Shown here: one piece after another, positions 55,062-63,735 of the stretch | Position numbering within the stretch: the first letter of the stretch is position 1 | Layout: the number at the start of each line of letters is the position of its first letter | DNA from: Alkalibacter saccharofermentans DSM 14828 | Lineage (GTDB): Bacteria > Bacillota > Clostridia > Eubacteriales > Alkalibacteraceae | Reading direction: 5' to 3' | Length of the DNA: 64,000 bases | Assembly (NCBI RefSeq): GCF_900128885.1 | Contig: NZ_FQTU01000004.1 | Span: forward strand, 1-64,000 | Notes under the pieces: model-generated | Databases searched by the model: none | What the model saw: the letters and a program-made list of their open reading frames with translations, nothing else | Told to the model about the DNA's origin: nothing | Position numbers and translations under genes: made by a program

Positions 55062-55090
55062 AAAAAAAGCCACCTTATAAAAGGTGACTT
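55062..55090 (-). terminator. Leader terminator in front of the glucan synthase-like gene
   Basis: Minus strand: a 10-bp stem AAGTCACCTT / AAGGTGGCTT, loop TTAT, followed by seven T. It lies about 50 nt after the promoter start and 23 nt before the TTG start, so most transcripts should stop unless something prevents the hairpin. Confidence 0.85.
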
Positions 55091-55148
55091 TTGCCGCACG
55101 AACCAATTGGCTTGGATTTCCATTTATTAGTATTCTTACTACATTTTA

Positions 55149-55177
55149 ATTATACTACAAAAATGAGCCACTGTCAA
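55149..55177 (-). promoter_or_regulatory. Promoter of the glucan synthase-like gene
   Basis: Minus strand: TTGACA, 17-bp spacer, TATAAT. Start of transcription near 55142, giving a leader of about 100 nt. Confidence 0.85.
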
Positions 55178-55217
55178 AGCGCCTTTAACTTCCAGATTAT
55201 TTTAAGGAGTCCCAAAG

Positions 55218-55292
55218 CTAAATTATTTTAAGAAGCCAAAGGATTATAAGAATAACCACTATTGTTCCAATAATGCCCAAACCTTTATTCAT
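55218..55292 (-). CDS. 24-aa hydrophobic membrane peptide
   Basis: ATG at 55292 with GGGGAGG 5 nt upstream; the product starts MNKGLGIIGTIVVILIIL and ends WLLKII. It is one transmembrane helix. The ILIILWLL core resembles the start of lmo0937/DUF5670-type small membrane proteins, but the second half of that family is absent. An in-frame ATG further upstream (40-aa version) also has a weaker SD. It sits before the glucan synthase promoter on the same strand. Confidence 0.6.
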   Translation of the reverse strand: MNKGLGIIGTIVVILIILWLLKII

Positions 55293-55794
55293 CGTTACCT
55301 CCCCTTCCCAAATGAAAATGTTGTTCATAATTTGCATCATCAATTTCCTTATGCCAAATTACAATAACCCTTAGGAATATGTTTAATCAAAACCTCCTTT
55401 TTCTATAAAAAAAGACACTTGCATTCTTGAATAAAAACGAAATCTCCTTAATCGTGAATACAAAAATGAAGAACTCTTGATTTTTTGCTTACCTAACTAA
55501 ATTATACCCTTGATTTTGTAAAAATACGCAATAATTCAAAATATAAATATATTGCGATACATTTATTATAATTATACCGTCGGGATGCCTATAATTATAA
55601 ATAATTCGATCCGTAGTTTGCTCGTAAAAGCTTCTGATCACTACATGCTGATAAATACATCCAATTTTGATTCTAAAGTTTTGAGTATGTTTCGCATCAA
55701 CTCCATAGGGTAAAATATTCCTATATGATAGATTTCTTAACCGGAAACATCCCGTCACAAAGAAAAACATGTTGTCTGAGAGAGGATTGTTAAC
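55293..55794. other. Intergenic region upstream of the YedY-like gene
   Basis: About 500 nt without a supported gene. It includes a good but apparently orphan AAAGGAGG on the minus strand near 55393-55400, and AT-rich sequence. The minus ORF at 55489-55800 has no SD and no family. The leader of the plus gene begins somewhere after 55560. Confidence 0.45.
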
Positions 55795-56463
55795 ATGCAA
55801 AAGGTATTGTGCATTTCTATCTTTTTAATAGCCTTCACATTGCTGTTTCTTGGCTGTACTGAAAGTTTAGGTACAGATGGTCAATCAAGTGCAACTGTCA
55901 GCCGCTACAGAGAAAGTGAAATCAGAGAATATCAGGGAGCAAACCTTGATCCTGCAATAGGGCCAAACGACAATTCGATTATTGGAGTTCAGTATGTGGA
56001 TATTGATGAATATAACCTGGAGATAAGCGGACTGGTTAATAACCCGATCAAACTAAAGTATAGCGAGGTTTTGGAATTAGATTCCTATGAGCGACTAATT
56101 ACCCTTTATTGCGTAGTGGGCTGGGATGCTACGATACTTTGGAAGGGTGTTTTGCTTGAAGATATAATGAATTTGGCTGGAATTAAGCCTGAAGCCAATA
56201 CGGTTATTTTTCACGCAGTCGACGAATACACCACGTCTTTGCCTCTTGATCAGATTCTTCAAAACGACCTCATTTTAGCATATTCATCGAACGGTCTGGA
56301 TCTTCCTCCCGAACTGGGCTACCCGTTTATGGTAGTCGCCGAAGACAAGCTTGGCTATAAATGGGCCAGGTGGGTAACAAAGATAGAGCTGTCCGATGAT
56401 CCTGAATATTTGGGCTACTGGGAGAGCAGAGGCTATAGCAACGAGGCTGATGTTGAAGACTGA
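55795..56463 (+). CDS. Molybdopterin-oxidoreductase-fold (YedY/SUOX-like) lipoprotein
   Basis: 222 aa. The lipobox LLFLGCTES anchors it outside. The Oxidored_molyb fold is seen in YNLEISGLVNNPIKLKYSEV, LITLYCVVGWDATILWKGVL (Cys at about residue 105 is the expected Mo ligand position) and the C-terminal GYPFMVVAEDKLGYKWARW. It is a reduced, single-domain member without the dimerisation domain. Electron donor and substrate are unknown; no cytochrome partner is adjacent. SD GAGAGG is 9 nt upstream. Confidence 0.82.
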   Translation: MQKVLCISIFLIAFTLLFLGCTESLGTDGQSSATVSRYRESEIREYQGANLDPAIGPNDNSIIGVQYVDIDEYNLEISGLVNNPIKLKYSEVLELDSYERLITLYCVVGWDATILWKGVLLEDIMNLAGIKPEANTVIFHAVDEYTTSLPLDQILQNDLILAYSSNGLDLPPELGYPFMVVAEDKLGYKWARWVTKIELSDDPEYLGYWESRGYSNEADVED

Positions 56464-56500
56464 TTTTTATTAGGATTACGGGATAATATCATACTAACAA

Positions 56501-56544
56501 AAATGCTGTATCCAACTGATGTCAGTGAGTTGGATACAGCATTT
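56501..56544. terminator. Bidirectional terminator
   Basis: A perfect 17-bp stem AAATGCTGTATCCAACT / AGTTGGATACAGCATTT with a 10-nt loop between the convergent YedY-like and GGDEF genes; A/T tracts are present on both edges. Confidence 0.85.
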
Positions 56545-56565
56545 CCTTAAAGTAGGATAAAACCA

Positions 56566-58053
56566 TCAAATTCTGTTACACTTGCAAGCTTTATTGACAT
56601 ACATCTGGATATCTGCCTTTTTCATCAAATCTTCAATCGTGTTACTTCCAATCTCCGGCATCGCACAGCCAATAGAAGCGCTTAATTTTAAGTGTTCTTC
56701 TTTTATATTTTTGTTATTGATCTTTATTAGATCAATGATCCTTTCCTTGATGATCTTGGGGCTTTCTTCATCTGAATCGTGCAAAACAGCAATAAATTCA
56801 TCTCCCCCAATTCTAGCAACAATATCCGTTTCTCTAAAAGTTCTTTTCAAAATTTCCGCAAAGCTCTTTATCAGTTTATCTCCTTCAACATGACCATAAT
56901 TGTCATTTACATATTTCAGCTCGTCAATATCAAACATAAAAACACATATCTTGCTGTTCTTTACAGTGTCTAATAATACCCGGTTTATATAGGCTCTATT
57001 GAACAATCCCGTCATCGCGTCATGAAAGCTTAGATATTTAAGCTCTTTCTCAGATTCCAAGATTTTTTCATACTGAACATTATTGTGAAATACAAGACCG
57101 CTGATTCTAGAAACCTCTACTGCTAGATTGAGGTATTTTTCGATATACTGAGGAAATAAAAATCCGCTGACATCGATAATTCCAAAGAATATGCCGTCCC
57201 AAGCAATCTTTATGCAGAACCTGTTGTCTTCTTTTAATAGAAGGTAGCTTGTTTCACTAGTTCTAAGCTTCCTTATCTCTTCCGGTAAAGAAGATGACTC
57301 ATCACTCCAAAAACTAAACTTCCGTGCACCAAAAACCATCACAAAGAGCTCTTTTATTTGACCGACCACATCTCTTCTTTTTGCATATGTGGAAATTTTA
57401 CTCAACATATCAAAAATAGTAGAATACTCTGCGCACTGATTCCTTAGTTCATTGATTGCCGACTTCTTTGCCTTCTCCTGTTTATGGAGCCGCCATTCAT
57501 ATACCAGACTCCTTATCATAAGCCTGGTTCCTTCAAGTTCCACTGAAATAACCTTGTATGGAAGCCCTACATATGAAGACAGTTCCTTAACAAGCCATTC
57601 ATCATCCTTGTCTTTTTCTGCATCAAGAAATACCAGCTGTTTGTTTGACTCTTGAAAGAATCTCCTTGCTGTTGCTTGGTCAAATCCCATATCATTAATA
57701 TGAGATTTCCACTTTTTCAACCACCCTGAGCTTATAATATAACTTCCTTGAGAAATCAAATAATCCAAAAACTCATCGCAGGTTAAATGGCTGAAGCAAT
57801 AATTGCCCGTGATGGTTCGAATTGAATCACCTTCGGGGAGAAGATTCAATACATCACAGGACATACTGCAAATTACAATACTCGTGTTTTTATGCGATTT
57901 TTCAATCATATCCTTCACTTCCCTTTTACGTCCTTTTTGGTCGCACAAAGACGGAAAGATATGAATTTCAACATCTTCAAATCCCTCAAGCTGCAAGACT
58001 TTTTGATAGTCATTATAAAAGTTTTCACATATGAATATTTGTAATTTTTCCAT
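56566..58053 (-). CDS. DUF1638-like plus GGDEF protein (soluble diguanylate cyclase)
   Basis: 495 aa, no membrane helix. Residues about 1-175 look like DUF1638: IFICENFYNDYQKVLQLEG, IVICSMSCDVL, TGNYCFSHLTCDEFL, GSYIISSGWLKKW. A middle GAF-like region (about 215-320) follows, then GGDEF (about 335-490) with intact RIGGDEFIAVLHDS and MFDIDELKYVNDNYG, so catalysis is expected. DUF1638 is known beside corrinoid methyltransferases, and here the gene starts 3 nt after a URO-D-type methyltransferase. This suggests a cytoplasmic sensor linking methyl-transfer state to c-di-GMP. Confidence 0.82.
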   Translation of the reverse strand: MEKLQIFICENFYNDYQKVLQLEGFEDVEIHIFPSLCDQKGRKREVKDMIEKSHKNTSIVICSMSCDVLNLLPEGDSIRTITGNYCFSHLTCDEFLDYLISQGSYIISSGWLKKWKSHINDMGFDQATARRFFQESNKQLVFLDAEKDKDDEWLVKELSSYVGLPYKVISVELEGTRLMIRSLVYEWRLHKQEKAKKSAINELRNQCAEYSTIFDMLSKISTYAKRRDVVGQIKELFVMVFGARKFSFWSDESSSLPEEIRKLRTSETSYLLLKEDNRFCIKIAWDGIFFGIIDVSGFLFPQYIEKYLNLAVEVSRISGLVFHNNVQYEKILESEKELKYLSFHDAMTGLFNRAYINRVLLDTVKNSKICVFMFDIDELKYVNDNYGHVEGDKLIKSFAEILKRTFRETDIVARIGGDEFIAVLHDSDEESPKIIKERIIDLIKINNKNIKEEHLKLSASIGCAMPEIGSNTIEDLMKKADIQMYVNKACKCNRI

Positions 58054-58056
58054 ATC

Positions 58057-59088
58057 CTAAACTGTCTGAATCGGGTATGTGCCATATTCCTTGACCGTCT
58101 CTGCAATTTCCAGCAGCACGTCTTCTGACACCTGCCACGGGATTTCACCATGGTTATCAGACAGTATAAACCCTCCCCCCGGCGCAGCTTTTTGAATTAA
58201 TCGCTTTACTTCTTCTCTGGTTTTTATTCTATCCCAGTTTACCATGTCTATACCGTTTAAATTTCCAAGCAGGCATATTTTTTTATCGGCCTTTTCTTTT
58301 AACTCTTGAATATCATCCTGAGCGCTAATACCGAGAACGGCGGACCCTGTTTCGACTATATCATCGACCACATGCAAACCGATTCCAGAGGCAATGTGTG
58401 TAGCAGTCGCTCCTTGGATTCGGCTTAAGGTCCTACCCGCAACCTTATGACCTGTTTCGAGATATTTTTTTCTTTCAATCATGGCAGGAGAAGCCAGAGG
58501 ATCAAAATAACAGATAGCCGTCGCTCCCGCCTCAATTTGCGCATTTGCCCAGGCTACACAAAATTCTTCATTAATCCTCATCAATTGGTTAAACTCATCT
58601 TTTCTAAAGTATAGCAGTTCCAAATATTTTTCGAAACCCATCTGCATAACAGGCAATGAAAATGGAGACATTACCACCCCGATGATAGGAACTTCATCCC
58701 CGACAGACTTTTTGAGGGATTCTGTCGCTTGTAATACTCTCTTTAATTGTCGCGACTCATTGATTTGAGGCGTTTCTATGTTTTTGATATGCTCTATAGA
58801 TTTAATAAACGGCTCCCCTGAATTGGGAGGCCCATCTTCTACGAATACGACTTCGCCACCGAAAGCCTCTATTTCAATCGGTGCATAAAAAAATGTATAA
58901 AAGCAGTCATTGCTGTATTTATCTCTCATCTTCAATTGAGCTTCTGCTACCAGTTCGGGTTTGGAAAAATACTCTTTTATTGATACTCCCAACTCTTTTG
59001 CTCCATAACAGGACAGCATGTGAAAAAGAGGCACCCTGTCCGGCTCTTTATGACCGATAGCCGTCATAACGCGTTCCATTGAATTCAT
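58057..59088 (-). CDS. URO-D/MtaA-type methyltransferase
   Basis: About 343 aa, uroporphyrinogen-decarboxylase superfamily: MERVMTAIGHKEPDRVPLF, WANAQIEAGATAICYFDPLA, QGATATHIASGIGLHVVDDI and CLLGNLNGIDMVNW. MtaA/MtbA-type relatives transfer methyl groups between a corrinoid protein and coenzyme M or tetrahydrofolate-like acceptors. The usual zinc motif HxC appears as HIAS, so the Cys ligand is not in its standard place. ATG 59088 overlaps the corrinoid stop (TGATG) and has AGGAGG 9 nt upstream, so the two are coupled. Confidence 0.82.
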   Translation of the reverse strand: MNSMERVMTAIGHKEPDRVPLFHMLSCYGAKELGVSIKEYFSKPELVAEAQLKMRDKYSNDCFYTFFYAPIEIEAFGGEVVFVEDGPPNSGEPFIKSIEHIKNIETPQINESRQLKRVLQATESLKKSVGDEVPIIGVVMSPFSLPVMQMGFEKYLELLYFRKDEFNQLMRINEEFCVAWANAQIEAGATAICYFDPLASPAMIERKKYLETGHKVAGRTLSRIQGATATHIASGIGLHVVDDIVETGSAVLGISAQDDIQELKEKADKKICLLGNLNGIDMVNWDRIKTREEVKRLIQKAAPGGGFILSDNHGEIPWQVSEDVLLEIAETVKEYGTYPIQTV

Positions 59089-59735
59089 CAGCATTTCCCT
59101 CCTCGTGCCAATATCTCTATAGTTTTTGATACTTTTGTTCCATTCTTCCCATCGGCATCAGCGTTCACTTTTTTCCATAAACTATTGTCCAATCTAAACG
59201 GAGCCCCACCCACAATGATTTTAACAGTGGATTTTTTTTCACGAAGCTTTTCAACTACTGTCTTCACCTGCAAAGCGGAAGGTAGCATTAATGTTGATAT
59301 TAAAAGAAAATCTATTTGCTTGTCGATGGTTTTTCCAACAATCTCCTCAACGCTTAGACCTTGTCCAAAATCAATGAGATCATAGCCACCAGCTCGAAGA
59401 ACTGAATAAACAATCCGTTTACCTAAAGCATGATGATCTTGCAAAACCCCAATGCCTATTCGATGTTCTTTTTTTGTTTTAATACCATACTTAGGCATAT
59501 ACTTTTCAATCAATTCTTCGCAGATCACTCCACTCATGTATACTTGAGATAAGGAAAACTCGCCTTCTTCCCAACCAGATCCGACGTATTCCAAAGCGCC
59601 CATGGTAAGATGCTCCAGTGATTCAAAGCTTTTATTCTCTAAATAGCATTTTTCAACGATTTCTTCTGCCTTTATTCTGTCAATTTGAAGCAACGCCGAT
59701 TGAAATGCTTCAATCGGCAGCGTAGTATAGTCCAT
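59088..59735 (-). CDS. Corrinoid (B12-binding) methyl-carrier protein
   Basis: About 215 aa. An N-terminal helical cap (about 1-85) precedes a Rossmann B12 domain with the lower-ligand motif in GVLQDHHALGKRIV (DxHxxG), ISTLMLPSALQV (SxL) and IIVGGAPFR (GG). It resembles MtaC/MtbC/MtsB carriers. ATG 59735 has GGAGG 7 nt upstream. First gene of a three-gene operon with a methyltransferase and a DUF1638-GGDEF protein. No substrate-specific MtaB/MttB partner or reductive activator is present in the window. Confidence 0.88.
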   Translation of the reverse strand: MDYTTLPIEAFQSALLQIDRIKAEEIVEKCYLENKSFESLEHLTMGALEYVGSGWEEGEFSLSQVYMSGVICEELIEKYMPKYGIKTKKEHRIGIGVLQDHHALGKRIVYSVLRAGGYDLIDFGQGLSVEEIVGKTIDKQIDFLLISTLMLPSALQVKTVVEKLREKKSTVKIIVGGAPFRLDNSLWKKVNADADGKNGTKVSKTIEILARGGKC

Positions 59736-59741
59736 CTTCAT

Positions 59742-60229
59742 TCCTCCATCCTTATTCTTGATTGATTTTTATAGATTAAATATTCCGAACATCAAGATCT
59801 TTACAACTATCAAATCTACTCGTTCATATATCGGCTTCGCATATGTTGCGATTTTAATAATTGAATAATGTGAAATTTCTTGGCAAATAACAAGCCACGC
59901 CAACGACTTTCGTGGAATATGTAATATGAAAGGAAATCAACTTTTCAGGCTTAATTTCTATTTTCAACACTTCATGGTTATCATAAACTTTAAAACTCAT
60001 ATGGTCAATATAAATATATGTATTCATATTTGAAAAAAATCTAAGGTCACCGTTTAAGGAATCCTTCCCCTCAAATGATGACCTTTTCTTTTGGATAGGT
60101 TGCACTAAGTTAGGCACGTTTGCTAAGATAACATAAAATACCGCTTCCAAGCTGGAAAGCATGGCATCGATTTTCTAATTACTCATCAATAAAGATTTGT
60201 CAACTGCCACCCCGATCATAGATACATAA
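59742..60229. other. Intergenic stretch, possible gene fragment
   Basis: No gene is supported. The minus ORF 59854-60162 (102 aa; KLISFHITYSTKVVGVACYL near its end) lacks a ribosome site and known family; its composition is only moderately protein-like. The promoter of the corrinoid operon must lie within about 59740-59860 but no consensus elements were identified. Confidence 0.35.
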
Positions 60230-61450
60230 TCAGTCCTTCTGCTGGACAAGGCGGTATATGTTGCCATCGAAGGCAGCCAGGTAGATTTCATTTTTTTCCG
60301 ATAATCCAAAAGTAGAAATCAGCAGATTTGTTTCTGAGAGAGATATATTTACCGGCTCCTTCTCCTCTTCATGCCAAAGAGCCCATATGAGTCCGGTAAC
60401 AAAATCGCCGTATATATAAGCACCGTAAAGTTCCGGATGCCTTTGCTCCCGGTAGACATGACCACCGGTTATGGAACGACCCAGCGGATGAGAATACTCA
60501 AAAACTGGCAGCTCTAAGCTATCGGTGTCAATATCCGGGTCCGGAGCAAATTCCCTTGTCCCTTCCATGATATTCCACCCATAGTTTTTACCTTTCTCAA
60601 TCAGGTTGATTTCTTCTATGGCGTTTTGCCCCACGTCAGCAGCCCAAAGATTGCCGCTGAGAGGGTCAAAGCTAAAGCGCCAGGGGTTGCGCAAGCCATA
60701 AGCATAGATTTCTTCACGGTAGCCTTCCCTGTTTCCTACAAAGGGATTGTCCGATGGAATTGCATAGTTTAAACCAGGTTCGCGGCTGTCAATATCTATA
60801 CGCAATATATTTCCATGAAGGGTGCGGCGGTTCTGACTGTGCCCCTGTGGATCGCCGCTGCCTCCTCCGTCACCGGTGGCGATGTAGAGATAACCATCGG
60901 GGCCAAAAGCGATCTGCCCCCCATTGTGATTTGAATAGGGTTGGTTGAAGGTCAGTATTTCCAGCTGACTGGCGGGGTCAGCCTGATTAGAATCGCTACC
61001 AACTCTAAAACGGGAAATCACTGTCCCGGATCGGTCCGTGTAATTGACAAAAAAGTAGCCATTTTGCTCATGCTCCGGATGAAAAGCAAGCCCGAGGAGA
61101 CCCTGTTCATTGCCGTTGTCGTTAACTATTGAGGTGATATCCAAGAAAATTTCCATATCTGTGGCGTCTTCGCCAGACAGTACATAAATCCGGCCTGCCT
61201 GTTCCACTATAAAGAGACGACCGCTATTGTCACCAGCATTTTGAATGTCAACAGGACGGGTGAATGTAAGGTCAGGGAATGCGTCTACCACGGTATAACC
61301 ATTCTCTGCCACCGCTGGCTTAGGATCCTATGTTTCAACTGGAGCTCCCGGTTGAGATGGCTGTTCAGGTGAAACAGGATCATCAACAGGCGAACAGGCC
61401 GAAAATAATAGAAATATAATTGCCGCCAGAACATATGCGCTTTTTTTCAT
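60230..61450 (-). pseudogene. Soluble aldose dehydrogenase-like lipoprotein with in-frame TAG
   Basis: The frame begins with an ATG at 61450 (GGAGG upstream), a lipobox (IIFLLFSACSPVDD) and a Pro/Glu-rich linker. After 40 codons it meets TAG at 61330-61328 and continues in frame (DPKPAVAENGYTVVD...). The rest is a complete GSDH/PQQ-type propeller: GLLGLAFHPEHEQNGYFFV, NHNGGQIAFGPDGYLYIATG, EIYAYGLRNPWRFSFDP. It could be a recent nonsense mutant, amber read-through, or a restart at GTG 61312 without export. The catalytic part looks undamaged (GDGGGSGDPQGHSQN). Confidence 0.72.
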
Positions 61451-61767
61451 CCTCTTCCAACCTCCAAGTATATCTACGTAATGGGCTTATCACAGTTGCG
61501 CCAATAATACTTCTTTTCATTCATTTTAAGCTTCAATGTATATATGCTCGAATAGAAGCCCCTCTTATATTTTAAAAGTACCCATTATTCATTGAAAATA
61601 TCGATTTATTAAGTTTTATTACTCCCCAACACATGATATTTAACGCAAATCTATCTCCATGGCTTGATTTTGGCACTACTGTCTATTACTTTAGAAATGT
61701 CCCATCTTGTGCAGAATGTTATCGGGTATATTGTTACTAGAACAATTATTTTCAGGAGGCGAACCCG

Positions 61768-61791
61768 ATGTATAGTAATACTTGTCCGTAA
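61768..61791 (+). other. 7-codon ORF with a strong ribosome site
   Basis: AGGAGG, 8 nt, then ATG and the codons for MYSNTCP, then TAA. It ends 43 nt before the secreted-peptide gene. It may be a leader ORF coupled to that gene or the head of a broken gene. Confidence 0.35.
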
Positions 61792-61834
61792 TTTTTTAAT
61801 GAACGTTTTTGTTTTTAAAAAGGGAGACTAAGAT

Positions 61835-62008
61835 ATGAAAAGAAAAATTTTAATACTTACTGTTATTGTTATGCTATTAGTGTCAGTTTCATCTTCAGTT
61901 TTTGCAGCTGGAATGCCCGCCGCTCATGGTCTCACTGGTGCTGAATTTGGTCAAGCAGTATCTAGTTTACCTCCTGGTGCTATCGCAGCTCATGTTAGTG
62001 GCAGATGA
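61835..62008 (+). CDS. 57-aa secreted peptide precursor
   Basis: ATG with GGGAG 8 nt upstream. A signal peptide (MKRKILILTVIVMLLVSVSS, cut near SVFA/AG) leaves a mature peptide of about 32 residues: AGMPAAHGLTGAEFGQAVSS then LPPGAIAAHVSGR. A proper terminator follows at 62030. The mature part has no Cys and ends with a basic residue, compatible with a signalling or wall-associated peptide. I do not recognise a family. Flanked by the sugar-dehydrogenase relic and a convergent ABC-F gene. Confidence 0.72.
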   Translation: MKRKILILTVIVMLLVSVSSSVFAAGMPAAHGLTGAEFGQAVSSLPPGAIAAHVSGR

Positions 62009-62029
62009 TTAATTCAATATATTAAACTT

Positions 62030-62052
62030 AAGAGGCATTTATGCCTCTTTTT
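62030..62052 (+). terminator. Terminator of the secreted-peptide gene
   Basis: Stem AAGAGGCA / TGCCTCTT, loop TTTA, followed by TTTTTATATTTT; 22 nt after the stop. It may also act on the convergent ABC-F gene, which ends at 62075. Confidence 0.85.
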
Positions 62053-62074
62053 ATATTTTAGATATGATTCTTAT

Positions 62075-63628
62075 TTAAAGCTTTGTTGAGTACTGCTCTA
62101 GATTCCAAATTTCAGTGGCTACATCTTGATAGAATTCCGGTTCGTGGGATATCAGCAGTACCCCGCCCTTGTATTTTTTTAAAGCTCTTTTTAATTCTTC
62201 TTTTGCATCTGAATCCAGGTGGTTTGTAGGCTCATCCAGAAGCAATATATTAGACTCTCTATTTAAAATCTTACAAAGTCTTACCTTGGCTTGCTCCCCA
62301 CCACTTAGTACCATTACTTTAGATTCAATATGATCAGTAGTAAGCCCGCATTTAGCCAATGCTGACCTTACTTCAAACTGTGTCCAGCTTGGAAACTCCT
62401 GCCATATCTCCTCTATGCAAGATCTTTTATTCTTTTTTTTAACCTCCTGTTCAAAGTATCCAATTTCCAGAGTGTCTCCCAATTCGACTTCACCTTCAAA
62501 AGGTTTTATTTGCCCTAATATAGATTTCAAAAAAGTAGTCTTGCCAATTCCGTTGGCTCCTGTTATGGCAATTCTTTGACCCCTTTCCATCTTAAGATTT
62601 ATTGGCCTGGATAAGGGCGCGTCATATCCAATGACTAGATCCTTGGATTCAAATATTAGCTTACCGGCAGTTCTTCCATCTTTGAAATTAAACTCCGGCT
62701 TTGGTTTCTCCCTTGCCAACTCTATAATATCCATCTTATCCAACTTCTTCTGTCTCGACATAGCCATATTTCTTGTTGCAACCCTAGCTTTATTTCTAGC
62801 GACAAAATCTTCAAGCTCTGCAATCTCCTGTTGTTGTCTCTTATGCGCTGCTTCAAGTTGAGTTTTTTTAGCCTCATAAACCCTTTCAAAATCGTTATAA
62901 TCTCCTACATAACGGGTTACCTCTTTATCCTCTACATGATATATAAGGTTTACCACACTGTTTAAGAATGGAATATCATGGGATATAAGCAAAAAAGCAT
63001 TTTCATATTCCTGAAGATATCTCTTAAGCCATACTATATGTTGCTCATCTAAATAGTTGGTTGGTTCGTCCAGCATAAGTATATCCGGCTTTTCTAAAAG
63101 CAGCTTCGCTAAAAGGACTTTTGTTCTCTGACCACCACTTAAGTCATCTACATCCTTTTCTAATCCTATTTCATCAAGACCCAGTCCTCTGGCTGTTTCT
63201 CCTACCTTTGAGTCAATAAAATAAAAGTCATTATGGTCTAATATATCCTGAATGGTTCCGACATCTTCCATAATAGAAGCTAATTCATCCTCAGATACCC
63301 CACCCATCTTCATATATAAATCCTGCATTTCCTGTTCCATATCAAACAGATACTTAAATGCACCTCTTAGGGCATCTATGATGCTCATACCCTTTTCTAG
63401 CACCGCATGCTGGTCCAAGTATCCTACTCTAACTCTCTTTGCCCACTCAATCTGACCTTCATCAGGCTCAAGCTTACCTGTTATTATGTTCATAAAAGAA
63501 GATTTACCTTCACCATTTGCTCCTACCAAGCCAACGTGTTCACCTTTAAGAAGCCTGAAGGAAACATCTTTTAAAATCTCCCTGCCACCATAACCGTGGT
63601 TCAGGTTTTTTACCGTTAATATGCTCAT
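62075..63628 (-). CDS. ABC-F family ATPase
   Basis: About 517 aa with two ATPase domains and no membrane segment. Domain 1: Walker A GANGEGKSSFMN, LSGGQRTKVLLAKLL, ILMLDEPTNYLD. Domain 2: GANGIGKTTFLK, LSGGEQAKVRLCKIL, ILLLDEPTNHLD. The basic, helical linker between them (about 245-315: QQQEIAELEDFVARNKARVA) is the P-site tRNA interaction motif region. Members act on the ribosome in translation or antibiotic protection. ATG 63628 with AAAGGTG upstream is preferred to 63655. The extended linker resembles YkpA/YbiT more than EttA. Confidence 0.88.
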   Translation of the reverse strand: MSILTVKNLNHGYGGREILKDVSFRLLKGEHVGLVGANGEGKSSFMNIITGKLEPDEGQIEWAKRVRVGYLDQHAVLEKGMSIIDALRGAFKYLFDMEQEMQDLYMKMGGVSEDELASIMEDVGTIQDILDHNDFYFIDSKVGETARGLGLDEIGLEKDVDDLSGGQRTKVLLAKLLLEKPDILMLDEPTNYLDEQHIVWLKRYLQEYENAFLLISHDIPFLNSVVNLIYHVEDKEVTRYVGDYNDFERVYEAKKTQLEAAHKRQQQEIAELEDFVARNKARVATRNMAMSRQKKLDKMDIIELAREKPKPEFNFKDGRTAGKLIFESKDLVIGYDAPLSRPINLKMERGQRIAITGANGIGKTTFLKSILGQIKPFEGEVELGDTLEIGYFEQEVKKKNKRSCIEEIWQEFPSWTQFEVRSALAKCGLTTDHIESKVMVLSGGEQAKVRLCKILNRESNILLLDEPTNHLDSDAKEELKRALKKYKGGVLLISHEPEFYQDVATEIWNLEQYSTKL

Positions 63629-63735
63629 TTGATCACCTTTCCAATTAGTTAACAATTTATAACGTATAATGAACTATTGCGCTATAATATCTTATCTATT
63701 ATATGCTTAATTATCAATAGTTAAGTAAAAATAAA

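Noticed and set aside
55489..55800. 103-aa minus-strand ORF before the YedY-like gene
   Set aside because: No ribosome site, no recognised family, overlaps the start of the plus gene and has low-complexity AT-driven composition.
59854..60162. 102-aa minus-strand ORF
   Set aside because: No SD or recognised domain; kept only as a remark on the intergenic region.
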